DNA of 25,777 nucleotides from JBCBRD01 sp039819785 (GTDB lineage: Bacteria > Pseudomonadota > Alphaproteobacteria > Rhizobiales > Hyphomicrobiaceae). The notes beneath the pieces were generated by a model. That model was not told the origin of the DNA. It saw nothing but the letters and a program-made list of their open reading frames with translations, and did not search any database. The stretch covers positions 1 through 25,777 of the forward strand of contig JBCBRH010000042.1 of assembly GCA_039819785.1 (NCBI GenBank). The letters run 5' to 3'. Every line of letters starts with the position of its first letter. Position 1 is the stretch's first letter. Below, one piece after another: positions 16,917-24,443 of the stretch. A program made the translations under genes and the position numbers.

Positions 16917-18278
16917 TCAGAAGAATTTCAGATACCGGTCCCGTTCCCAATCGGAAACATGGTTGTGATAGCTCGACCATTCCTCACGCTTGAATGCAAT
17001 CCAAGCCGCGTGCATGTCCGGACCGAAAACCTGTTCTGTCAGCGGATCTGCCTCAAACGCATCAACCGCCTCTTCGAGCGTCCGGGGGAGCACACCAACG
17101 CCAAGCTCGTCCAGCTCCTGCTGCGATTTCTCATACATGTTGTCGCGATAAGGTTCACCGGGATCAAGGCCATCCCGGATGCCCTCAAGCCCGGCGGCGA
17201 GAACCAGTGCGGCACCAAGATATGGGTTGCATGAACTATCCGCCGGACGCAGTTCGACCCGTCCACCCGACAGCGGAATACGCAATGAATTTGTGCGGTT
17301 GTTGTTGCCATAGCAGGCAAACACCGGTGCCCAGGTAAATCCGGACATGCTGCCCTGTTTGATCAGCCGCTTATAGCTATTCACCGTCGGTGAACAGACG
17401 GCACAGATCGCATGGACGTGTTTGAGAACACCAGCCAGGAACTGATACCCGAGCGGGGACAGTTTGTTGCCACGGGCATCATCCGCGCTGGCAAAGAGGC
17501 TTTGACCCCTCACCGGGTCGGCCAAAGAAACATTGAAGTGTGCACCTGATCCGGCACGATCGCCTAGCGGCTTCGGCATAAACGTCGCGTAAGCACCGTG
17601 CCGCCGCGCGATGGAATTCGCCATGAAACGGAAGAACACAAATCTGTCCGCCATCGTCAGTGCATCCGCATAGTCGAAATCAATTTCAAACTGCCCGATG
17701 CCATCTTCATGGTCGAAGGAATAGACACCCCACCCAAGGTCGTTCATGGCATCAACCAGTTCGGAAATCCAAGGCAGGTTATCCAACAGGCGCGTAGCGT
17801 CATAGGCAGGCTTATCCAGGTGCGGAAGCGTCGAAACCGGCATTCTGTCTTCGCTTGCATCGTCTTTGAAAACGAAGAATTCCGCCTCGATCCCGAGCTT
17901 CATCGCGTAGCCCGCTTGTGTGGCGGTCGCGAGCTGTCGGTTGAGGATATTCCTGGAGCACGCTTCAAACGGTTTTTGAGCACACCACAAATCGCTGGCA
18001 AACCAGGCCACGTCGGGTTGCCATGGCAAAACGATATGGGATTGCGGATCGGGGTGCGCGGACACTTCTTCGTCGCTGACGTCTTGCGGCACACCGTCGA
18101 GTGCTGCGCCGGTAAAAAGCTCAGAACCGGACATCATCTGGGCAATGTGGCCGAGCGGAACCATTTTGGTCTTTGACACGCCATGCATGTCCGAAAAGCT
18201 CGCCATGAGGTACTTTACGTTCTTGGCCTTAAGCGATTTTTTCAGGACTGCAATCTCGTCGGCGGTCGTTTGAACCAT
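16917..18278 (-). CDS. glnT: Type III (GlnT) glutamine synthetase / gamma-glutamylmethylamide synthetase-like, copy 1
   Basis: 453 residues from an ATG with GAGAGGG ahead. The whole protein follows the GlnT/GmaS family. It has YLMASFSDMHGVSKTKMVP and SELFTGAALDGVPQDVSDEE at the N-terminus, then the metal-site GIEAEFFVFKD, SFDHEDGIGQFEIDF and NSYKRLIKQGSMSG. The ATP/glutamate site GNNNRTNSLRIPLSGGRVE and a WERDRYLKFF end complete it. Such enzymes join glutamate to ammonia, or in GmaS to methylamine, using ATP; sequence alone does not separate the two. It is closely similar to copy 2 (20482-21828) throughout. It heads a unit with the hydrolase and amidotransferase genes and lacks the palindrome found before copy 2, so the two copies probably respond to different signals. 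Confidence 0.92.
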   Translation of the reverse strand: MVQTTADEIAVLKKSLKAKNVKYLMASFSDMHGVSKTKMVPLGHIAQMMSGSELFTGAALDGVPQDVSDEEVSAHPDPQSHIVLPWQPDVAWFASDLWCAQKPFEACSRNILNRQLATATQAGYAMKLGIEAEFFVFKDDASEDRMPVSTLPHLDKPAYDATRLLDNLPWISELVDAMNDLGWGVYSFDHEDGIGQFEIDFDYADALTMADRFVFFRFMANSIARRHGAYATFMPKPLGDRAGSGAHFNVSLADPVRGQSLFASADDARGNKLSPLGYQFLAGVLKHVHAICAVCSPTVNSYKRLIKQGSMSGFTWAPVFACYGNNNRTNSLRIPLSGGRVELRPADSSCNPYLGAALVLAAGLEGIRDGLDPGEPYRDNMYEKSQQELDELGVGVLPRTLEEAVDAFEADPLTEQVFGPDMHAAWIAFKREEWSSYHNHVSDWERDRYLKFF

Positions 18279-18428
18279 GTGTCGTCAGCCCTCTCGTTAA
18301 TGAACGTGTCTTCCGTGAAAAGTTCTGGAATCGAGTGGCTCGCTTCATTTGAAGCCGAAGCCCAACACGATCCCATTGACGTTTTCACTCTGGCTCATGC
18401 GGCAAGACCACCGGTCTCACCCTCCTTG

Positions 18429-18467
18429 GAAAATGAAAACCTCACCCGCCAATGCGGCGGATGAGGT
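18429..18467 (-). terminator. Rho-independent terminator after amt-small protein unit
   Basis: Read on the minus strand, a 12-base stem (ACCTCATCCGCC / GGCGGGTGAGGT, one G-T pair) closes a GCATT loop. It is followed directly by TTTTCATTTTC. It lies 25 bases past the stop of the 57-residue gene. It separates amt and the small gene from glnT copy 1 downstream. Confidence 0.85.
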
Positions 18468-18492
18468 CATGTGGTGTCAGGTCGTGTCAGTC

Positions 18493-18666
18493 TTAGTCGC
18501 CATTCTTGATTTTCTTGTAGGACTCGCTTTCATGAATCCCGCCTTTGACGATCGCGAGAATAGTGAGAACGACGGACAGGATCAGAATGGCAAACATCAC
18601 CGTCGGATTATCGGCAAAGGTGAAGTAAGCCTCCACACCTTCCCAGTCTGTCACCGGACTACCCAT
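18493..18666 (-). CDS. 57-residue single-pass membrane protein linked to amt
   Basis: A complete small gene with an excellent ribosome site (AAGGAG, 7 bases before the ATG) and a TAA stop. The N-terminus is acidic and aromatic (MGSPVTDWEGVEAYFTFADN). It is followed by one transmembrane helix (about 21-40, PTVMFAILILSVVLTILAIV) and a charged tail (KGGIHESESYKKIKNGD). The basic residues after the helix put the C-terminus in the cytoplasm. It starts 41 bases after the amt stop and ends just before a terminator, so it is co-transcribed with amt. I do not recognise a named family. Its place suggests an accessory subunit or regulator of the transporter, which has no adjacent glnK (the PII protein usually beside amtB). 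Confidence 0.82.
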   Translation of the reverse strand: MGSPVTDWEGVEAYFTFADNPTVMFAILILSVVLTILAIVKGGIHESESYKKIKNGD

Positions 18667-18707
18667 TTGAATTCTCCTTCCAGATCAGAATGAAACGTCG
18701 TTGAGGT

Positions 18708-20051
18708 TTACTCAGCCGGCTGAACTGCCAACCCACCGCTGCGGCTTCCAACCCCAGCTTCCGGGTAGGCCTTTGATGGAATTTCCGCGAGGTCAAGACC
18801 AAGCTCTTGAGCATCGTCAGGAACCCGCAACATGCCCAGAGATTTCAAGATCAGCGATCCCACGTAGCCGGGAATGAACCCAACCAGGATCATGACGATC
18901 AGCCCGACGAACTGGCCCATGAAGGACGTTGGTGGCGCACCGCCAACGTTCGGGTAGCCGGTTGCGAAGATGCCAACGGCCATCACACCCAGCGCGCCGC
19001 AGAACCCGTGCACGGCAACCGCGCCGACGGAGTCATCAATCCCCAGACCGGTGAGCCAGTCGTTTACGGGTTTGATGACGACACCGCCAAGGAAGCCAAG
19101 GCAGAAGGCCAGTGGCGGATACCAGACGTCGAGACCTGCAGCGGCGACAAAGATACCGGCCAGTGCGCCCGACATCATCCAGAACGGATCACGTGTGGTC
19201 ATCCAGGCTCCGATGATCCCGCCGGAGAAGCACATCAGCGTGTTGAAGCCATAAGCTGAGAGCGTCGCGGGTTGACCGTAGATGTTCGTCCACTGCGCAC
19301 CGGAGTTGAACAGCAAACACGCACCCAGGAAGCCGAAGAAGCCGACGATGATCAACATCAAGCCGATCAGCACCATCGGGATGTTGTGAGGGCTCAAGTC
19401 GTTGGCGGTGCCATCGGCGTTATACTTGCCAACGCGGGGCCCCAGGTTGATCAGAACACCCAGAGCGAAGAAGCCAGCCACAACGTGGATCAGACCAGCA
19501 CACCCGACGTCATGATAGCCCCATTCCTTGAGGAGCCAACCGTCTGGATGCCAACCCCAAGAGGCAGCCAGGATCCAGGAAACGGAGCCCAACAAGATGG
19601 CCAGAATGATGAAGCCCGGAACGCGGATCCGTTCGATCACCGCACCGGAAAAGATCGATGCGGTTGTGGCTGCGAACAACACGAAGGCCGCCCAGAAAAC
19701 GCCACTCGCATTGTCGGCAAGGTTCGGACCCATCGCCATATCCCAAGGCAAACCGGCGTTTCCGGCTTCTGACGGAATGAAACCGCTTGGAAATGCGAGA
19801 TAAATCCACCAGCCGAAGAAGTAGAAAGTCGGAACAATAAAGGCAAAGGCCAGGATGTTTTTCACACCCGATGCAAGAACGTTTTTGGACCGCGAGGCAC
19901 CCATCTCATAGGCCAGGAACCCAGCGTGGATACACACCATCAAAGCGGTGCACCACCAATAGAAAATTTCAACGTCGACCGTCCCCAGCATCGTGGCGGT
20001 CTGCTCTAACTCTGCGACCTTGGCCGTCAATTCCGCAAGCTTCTCTTCCAT
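18708..20051 (-). CDS. amt: Ammonium/methylammonium transporter (Amt)
   Basis: 447 residues from an ATG with GGAG 8 bases ahead, and eleven hydrophobic segments as expected. The paired pore histidines are His189 (GLIHVVAG) and His348 (AVAVHGFCGALG). Asp181 (YHDVGCAG) fits the conserved recruitment-site aspartate, and the Phe-rich gate region is around 119-135. The protein conducts ammonium, often also methylammonium, across the inner membrane. Unusually, residues 1-19 (MEEKLAELTAKVAELEQ) form a heptad-like helix in place of a signal peptide. It lies between the two glnT copies and is followed by the 57-residue membrane protein. The palindrome shared with glnT copy 2 and glxB lies 75-89 bases before its start. 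With the neighbouring N-methylglutamate-type genes, methylamine is a plausible substrate. Confidence 0.95.
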   Translation of the reverse strand: MEEKLAELTAKVAELEQTATMLGTVDVEIFYWWCTALMVCIHAGFLAYEMGASRSKNVLASGVKNILAFAFIVPTFYFFGWWIYLAFPSGFIPSEAGNAGLPWDMAMGPNLADNASGVFWAAFVLFAATTASIFSGAVIERIRVPGFIILAILLGSVSWILAASWGWHPDGWLLKEWGYHDVGCAGLIHVVAGFFALGVLINLGPRVGKYNADGTANDLSPHNIPMVLIGLMLIIVGFFGFLGACLLFNSGAQWTNIYGQPATLSAYGFNTLMCFSGGIIGAWMTTRDPFWMMSGALAGIFVAAAGLDVWYPPLAFCLGFLGGVVIKPVNDWLTGLGIDDSVGAVAVHGFCGALGVMAVGIFATGYPNVGGAPPTSFMGQFVGLIVMILVGFIPGYVGSLILKSLGMLRVPDDAQELGLDLAEIPSKAYPEAGVGSRSGGLAVQPAE

Positions 20052-20481
20052 TCAATCACTCCCGTGAATTGCACGCGCCCGTGCGGGAAAACTCGTACGT
20101 CAAGTTGGCTAGACTAAACGCAAGATTTCCTGTCAGGCAAGAAAATTTACTCAGCGTGACCTTGAGTATTCTGCAATTCACCACGCGGGCATCCGAAAAA
20201 GACGCCCGGCAACAGCCCAAAAAGCTATGATCATTTTGCACCCAACCTGCCCATTTGACAGGCCCGGCCAGTACACCCGGACAAAAGCCTGCGACGCCCT
20301 GCAGCAGGCAGGTCGCATTGGGCAGACACGAGGGTTTGCCCGGTTTGCGCATGCGATCCGACACGCATGACACCCGCACCACTTCGGTAAAAACGCTCCG
20401 CAAAATTCAACGCGGGCTGACACGCAAAGCTGCCTAAAATCGTTGCATCTGTAGAAACGCCCAGTGCCACGCAGGAGTGCT
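20052..20481. other. Control region upstream of amt
   Basis: 430 bases between the start of amt and the stop of glnT copy 2, with no supported gene. It contains the proposed operator (20126-20140) and an AT-richer stretch around 20085-20165 that should hold the amt promoter. I found no good sigma-54 -24/-12 pair; the nearest candidate (GA...GC) is one base too long. No clear terminator for glnT copy 2 is visible. Confidence 0.5.
20126..20140 (-). promoter_or_regulatory. Proposed regulator operator upstream of amt
   Basis: The minus-strand sequence TTGCCTGACAGGAAA fits TTTCCTGAYAGGAAA with one mismatch (G for T at position 3). It lies 75-89 bases before the amt start. It matches sites before glnT copy 2 and glxB. 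Confidence 0.5.
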
Positions 20482-21828
20482 TTAGAAAAACTTCAAATAC
20501 CGTTCGCGCTCCCAATCGGAGACGGCATTGTGATAACTTTCCCACTCATCACGCCGGAATTTCGCATAGGCCTGGAACATGTCCTGCCCCATCACCTGCG
20601 CCGACAGTGGATCCGCTTCGAACGCTTCAATGGCAGCCTCAAGGTTCCTTGGCAGACGCGTAACGCCCAGCGTCATCAGCTCATCATCGGTCTTGTGATA
20701 CATATTCTCGCGATGCGGTTCGCCCGGATCGAGCCCCTCACGAATACCTTCAAGGCCCGCGGCGAGAATCATGGCCGCTCCGAGATAGGGGTTGTTGGCT
20801 GAGTCCGCCGCCCGCAGCTCCACTCGTCCGCCACCTAGTGGAATACGCAGTGCATTGGTGCGGTTGTTGTTGCCATAACAGACGAAGACGGGCGCCCAGG
20901 TGGACCCCGACATGGATCCCTGTTTGATCAACCGCTTGTAGCTGTTGACCGTTGGCGAGACGACGGCGGATATCGCTGGAAGATGCCGCAGCACGCCCGC
21001 GATGAACTGATAGCCGAGCTTTGAAAGACCGCACCCGCGCGGGTCAGCCTCATCCGAAAACAAATTGGCCCCGGTATCGCTGGACGCCAGCGACATATTG
21101 TAATGCGCACCAGAACCGGTCTTGTCGGCAAATGGTTTTGGCATCCACGATGCGAAATAGCCATGCTTCCGTGCGATGGCGTTGGTCATAAACCTCAAGA
21201 ACACAAAGCGATCGGCCATTGTCATGGCATCGGCGTACTTGAAATCGACCTCAAATTGTCCGTTGCCGTCTTCATGGTCGAACGAATAGACATCCCAACC
21301 AAGGTCATCCATGGCCTCGACCAACTCGGAAAGCCACGGGAGATTATCGAGCACGCCATACCCGTCATAGCAGGGCTTGGCGAGATTATCCCGGTCCGAG
21401 ACCGGAACCGGCCCATCGGCGCTATCCTTAAAAACGTAAAACTCAGCCTCAAGCCCCAGGTTGAGAGTATAGCCAAGGTCCGCAGCACTTTGGGCAACGC
21501 GCGACAGGATATTGCGGCTGCAGGCTTCAAACGGTTTACCCTCGCACCACAGATTGCTCGCAAACCAAGCCACGTCAGGCTGCCAGGGCAAGACGATGCA
21601 CGACCCAGGATCAGGACGGGCCGAGACCTCTTCATCGCTCACATCCTGCGGAACGCCATCAAGTGCTGCCCCGGTAAACAGCTCCGACCCCGCCATCATC
21701 TGACCCATGTGAGCCATCGGAACCATCTTTGTTTTCGAGATGCCGTGCATGTCGGAGAAGCTTGCCATCAAGAACTTCACGCCACGCGCCTGAAGCTCCC
21801 CATGCAGTTGATCGACCGTCTTTGACAT
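20482..21828 (-). CDS. glnT: Type III (GlnT) glutamine synthetase / gamma-glutamylmethylamide synthetase-like, copy 2
   Basis: 448 residues from the ATG at 21828, which has GAAGGAG 11 bases ahead and fits family length. The open frame extends upstream to 22215 but that part is not protein-like. The family motifs are FLMASFSDMHGISKTKMVP, SELFTGAALDGVPQDVSDEE, GLEAEFYVFKD, SFDHEDGNGQFEVDF, NSYKRLIKQGSMSGSTWAP and GNNNRTNALRIPLGGGRVE, ending WERERYLKFF. The product condenses glutamate with ammonia or methylamine using ATP. It is divergent from the regulator and glxBCD, and the shared palindrome lies about 57 bases before the start. This favours the GmaS role: gamma-glutamylmethylamide would be made here and converted by the GlxBCD/MgsABC proteins to N-methylglutamate. 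Proof needs the substrate test. Confidence 0.93.
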   Translation of the reverse strand: MSKTVDQLHGELQARGVKFLMASFSDMHGISKTKMVPMAHMGQMMAGSELFTGAALDGVPQDVSDEEVSARPDPGSCIVLPWQPDVAWFASNLWCEGKPFEACSRNILSRVAQSAADLGYTLNLGLEAEFYVFKDSADGPVPVSDRDNLAKPCYDGYGVLDNLPWLSELVEAMDDLGWDVYSFDHEDGNGQFEVDFKYADAMTMADRFVFLRFMTNAIARKHGYFASWMPKPFADKTGSGAHYNMSLASSDTGANLFSDEADPRGCGLSKLGYQFIAGVLRHLPAISAVVSPTVNSYKRLIKQGSMSGSTWAPVFVCYGNNNRTNALRIPLGGGRVELRAADSANNPYLGAAMILAAGLEGIREGLDPGEPHRENMYHKTDDELMTLGVTRLPRNLEAAIEAFEADPLSAQVMGQDMFQAYAKFRRDEWESYHNAVSDWERERYLKFF

Positions 21829-21884
21829 GGTGCGGTTCACTCCTTCTCGCAATTGACGTGACGTCTCGATGATATCCATCAAAG

Positions 21885-21898
21885 TGCCTATCAGGAAA
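21885..21898 (-). promoter_or_regulatory. Proposed regulator operator upstream of glnT copy 2
   Basis: On the minus strand it reads TTTCCTGATAGGCA, matching twelve of the first fourteen positions of TTTCCTGAYAGGAAA. It sits 57-70 bases before the glnT start, within the divergent region shared with the regulator gene. It could therefore also serve autoregulation. Confidence 0.55.
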
Positions 21899-22051
21899 TT
21901 TTTTATCACCTCACTACATTTTTCAGTAACGAGTGCAGGAAATAGCGCAGACGTCCCCATCCCTGAAAAGGCCCTTGAAAACACAGCTGTACCAAGCCAC
22001 TCCATCTGACATACTGCGGCTCCCGGAAACCCTTCAGGAAAGGCGATCGCA

Positions 22052-22732
22052 ATCAAAAAAGACACGAAACGGAAGATCGCCCCGGCAAAGGCGAAATCGG
22101 GAAAGCCCGGCCCCAAAAGCAGCGACCTGAAAACCGGATCGAACGCGCCACAGCAGAGCAGAACAGTCTCGATAGCCACGGCCATCGGGACACAGGTCAG
22201 AAACCTTCGGCGCAAGCTGGACTTGACCGGAGTGGAACTCGCCGAGCAGGCGGGGCTGTCTGCTGGGATGCTGTCAAAGATTGAAAATGGAACCGTATCG
22301 GCGTCGATCGACAGCCTGGACGCTTTGTCCCGCGCACTGAACGTCCCCCTGACGACATTCTTTGCCAGCTACGAAGAGAAGCGAGACTGCTCCCATGTGC
22401 CAGCGGGGCATGGGGTGATGATCGAGCGGCGCGGGACCAAGGCCGGTCATCAATATCACCTGCTTGGACACTCCGTGTCTGGCGACATCGTGGTGGAGCC
22501 TTACCTGATTACCCTGACCAAAGAGGCCAAGCCCTACACCATGTTTCAACACGCCGGCGTCGAGTTCATCTACATGATTAGTGGCAAGGTCCTCTACCGG
22601 CACGCGGACAAGGCCTATCCCCTGGAACCCGGCGACTCATTGTTCTTTGACGCTGCGGCCCTGCATGGACCAGAGGTCTTGACCAAACTGCCCATGACCT
22701 ATCTTTCAATCATCATCTATCCGCGCGGCTGA
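22052..22732 (+). CDS. XRE-cupin transcriptional regulator (start codon unclear)
   Basis: About 226 residues. The HTH needs helix 1, IGTQVRNLRRKLDLTGVELA, followed by EQAGLSAGMLSKIENG. A start at the TTG at 22223 would remove helix 1. Upstream the frame stays open back to a TGA at 22007 and reads like the Lys/Ala/Pro-rich tail common in this family, but it has no ATG, GTG or TTG. I place the start at the ATC at 22052 (ATC AAA AAA) because AGGAAAGG lies 8 bases before it; an ATG changed to ATC, or a frameshift, would explain this. The C-terminal cupin (FQHAGVEFIYMISGKVLYRH, PGDSLFFDAAALHGPE) should bind a small ligand. Divergence from glnT and a position just before glxB suggest it controls this cluster, with a gamma-glutamyl or amine compound as effector. 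Confidence 0.8.
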   Translation: MKKDTKRKIAPAKAKSGKPGPKSSDLKTGSNAPQQSRTVSIATAIGTQVRNLRRKLDLTGVELAEQAGLSAGMLSKIENGTVSASIDSLDALSRALNVPLTTFFASYEEKRDCSHVPAGHGVMIERRGTKAGHQYHLLGHSVSGDIVVEPYLITLTKEAKPYTMFQHAGVEFIYMISGKVLYRHADKAYPLEPGDSLFFDAAALHGPEVLTKLPMTYLSIIIYPRG

Positions 22733-22752
22733 TACGCGTCGGCCAACACATA

Positions 22753-22790
22753 TTTTCTTGATAGGAAAAATCTATTCCTGATAGTTGACA
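22753..22790 (+). promoter_or_regulatory. Double operator and -35 element before glxBCD
   Basis: Two copies of the motif, TTCTTGATAG (22755-22764, extended palindrome TTTTC...GAAAA) and TTCCTGATAG (22775-22784), start exactly 20 bases apart, two helical turns on the same face. A perfect -35 hexamer TTGACA (22785-22790) abuts the second copy. The best -10 is weak (TAAGGT, 22807-22812, 16-base spacing). A protein bound here would touch RNA polymerase. Confidence 0.55.
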
Positions 22791-22848
22791 GTGGATAGCG
22801 CGTCATTAAGGTGAAGGCTCGCGATCAACAAGAGTGAGCAAAGCCCAC

Positions 22849-23751
22849 GTGTGTGGAATTGTTGGACTGTTCATTAAGACCCCTGCGATGGAGCCTGAGC
22901 TCGGCGCGCTGATGACCAACATGCTCGGAACGATGTGCGAGCGCGGACCAGATAGTGCGGGCTTTGCAGTCTACAGCAATGGCGCAGCCGGAACCGTGAA
23001 ACTCACAATCCGCGCGGATAATCCGGATTTCGATTTTGATGCGCTTCGCACCACTCTGTCAGGCGAGGTCGGCGCGGACATCCCCATCTCCATTCACGGC
23101 ACGCACGCTGTGCTTACGGTGCCGGAAAATCTTGAAACCCAGACGCGCACCATACTGACCAGCAAAACAGATGATGTCGATTTCGTCGGGTCCGGAACCC
23201 GAATGGAGATCTATAAGGAAATCGGTCGCCCAGACGACGTGGCCGCGCGATTTGAACTTTCAAAAATGTCAGGGTCCCACGGGATCGCGCACACCCGCAT
23301 GGCCACCGAGTCCGCCGTGACAACAAATGGCGCGCATCCCTTCTCAACCGGGCGCGACCAATGCCTGGTCCATAACGGGTCATTGTCGAACCACAACGCC
23401 CTGCGCCGTGCTTTACGCCAGGACGGCATGACATTCGAAACTGAAAACGATTCAGAAGTCGCCGCTGGCTACCTCACCCAACGCATGAATCATGGGGCCA
23501 GCCTTGGCGAAGCGCTGGAGCAGGCCTTGGACGATCTCGATGGCTTTTACACCTTTGTGGTCGGCACGCGAGACGGCTTCGGCGTGCTCCGCGATCCCAT
23601 TGCGTGCAAGCCCGCGGTCATGGCCGAAACTGACGAATACGTGGCGTTCGGGTCGGAATATCGAGCACTTGCCGGGCTTCCTGGAATTGACAGTGCAAAG
23701 GTCTGGGAGCCTGAGCCCGGCACCGTCTATTTCTGGGAGCGATCCCAATGA
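22849..23751 (+). CDS. glxB: Class II glutamine amidotransferase subunit (GlxB / MgsA)
   Basis: 300 residues. It starts from the GTG at 22849, because class II (Ntn) amidotransferases need cysteine directly after the removed Met, and this start gives MCGIVGLF. A GTG at 22834 would put five extra residues before it. Domain: CERGPDSAGFAVY, GIAHTRMATESAVT, AHPFSTGRDQCLVHNGSLSN and TENDSEVAAGYLTQRM, all glutaminase signatures. The product releases ammonia, or in MgsA methylamine, from a gamma-glutamyl amide and passes it to the synthase partners. It lies 116 bases after the regulator, follows the operator pair, and overlaps glxC by 4 bases (ATGA). It corresponds to the glutaminase domain of glutamate synthase split off as a separate protein. 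Confidence 0.9.
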   Translation: MCGIVGLFIKTPAMEPELGALMTNMLGTMCERGPDSAGFAVYSNGAAGTVKLTIRADNPDFDFDALRTTLSGEVGADIPISIHGTHAVLTVPENLETQTRTILTSKTDDVDFVGSGTRMEIYKEIGRPDDVAARFELSKMSGSHGIAHTRMATESAVTTNGAHPFSTGRDQCLVHNGSLSNHNALRRALRQDGMTFETENDSEVAAGYLTQRMNHGASLGEALEQALDDLDGFYTFVVGTRDGFGVLRDPIACKPAVMAETDEYVAFGSEYRALAGLPGIDSAKVWEPEPGTVYFWERSQ

Positions 23752-24443
23752 AGACCGTTGACCTTGACGTCACATCCTTGCGCGATCTCAACCAGATGCT
23801 CCATGACCAGGCATCCGCCGACCATGTCATCGAAGAATGGAACGTCGCAAACCCGCGCGGGCAGCATTCCATCGCCGCCGGCCTGAACGCAGCGTTGAAC
23901 GTCAACATTGATGGCAACGTCGGCTACTACTGCGCCGGTATGAACCAGCTTGCCTCCGTCACGATCGATGGCCGCGCAGGCGTCGGTGTCGCTGAAAACA
24001 TGATGTCCGGCCATGTGCATGTTAAAGGCGACGCATCCCAATCGGCAGGGGCAACCGGCTGTGGCGGTATGCTCGTCATCGACGGCAACGCGTCAGCTCG
24101 TTGCGGCATTTCAAACCGTGGGCTCAACATCGTCGTCAAAGGTTCGATCGGGCATATGTCCGCGTTCATGGCGCAGGCCGGCACGCTCACCGTACTGGGA
24201 GATGCCGGAGACGCACTTGGTGACTCAATCTACGAAGCTCAGCTGTTTGTTCGGGGAACCGTGAGAAGCCTCGGCACGGATTGCATCGAAAAGCCACTGA
24301 ACGATCCGCAAAAACAACATCTGGCAAAGCTTCTGGACTTGGCCGGACTGGCTGGTGAAGTGGACGTCGCCGAGTTCAAACGCTACGGGTCCGCGCGCCG
24401 GCTCTACAATTTCCAGATTGATAACCTCGAGGCGTACGGATGA
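23748..24443 (+). CDS. glxC: GXGXG-domain subunit of glutamate / N-methylglutamate synthase (GlxC / MgsB)
   Basis: 231 residues, with an ATG overlapping the glxB stop by 4 bases, so translation is coupled. The middle of the protein is the right-handed beta-helix of the GltB C-terminal domain. Its repeats include GRAGVGVAENMMSGHVHVKG, ATGCGGMLVIDGNASARCGI, NRGLNIVVKGSIGHMSAFMA and AGTLTVLGDAGDALGDSIYE. Such subunits have no active site but scaffold the glutaminase and FMN subunits and help form the ammonia or amine tunnel. The length and order (B-C-D) match the mgsABC and rhizobial glxBCD clusters. Confidence 0.92.
   Translation: MKTVDLDVTSLRDLNQMLHDQASADHVIEEWNVANPRGQHSIAAGLNAALNVNIDGNVGYYCAGMNQLASVTIDGRAGVGVAENMMSGHVHVKGDASQSAGATGCGGMLVIDGNASARCGISNRGLNIVVKGSIGHMSAFMAQAGTLTVLGDAGDALGDSIYEAQLFVRGTVRSLGTDCIEKPLNDPQKQHLAKLLDLAGLAGEVDVAEFKRYGSARRLYNFQIDNLEAYG

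Noticed and set aside
20110..20150. Sigma-54 promoter before amt
   Set aside because: The spacing between the GA and GC elements is 11 instead of 10 and the -24 box is degenerate; the palindrome explains the sequence better.
21829..22215. N-terminal extension of glnT copy 2 to a 577-residue protein
   Set aside because: The extra 129 residues do not match the family; a strong ribosome site precedes the ATG at 21828, and the region codes on the other strand for the regulator's N-terminus.
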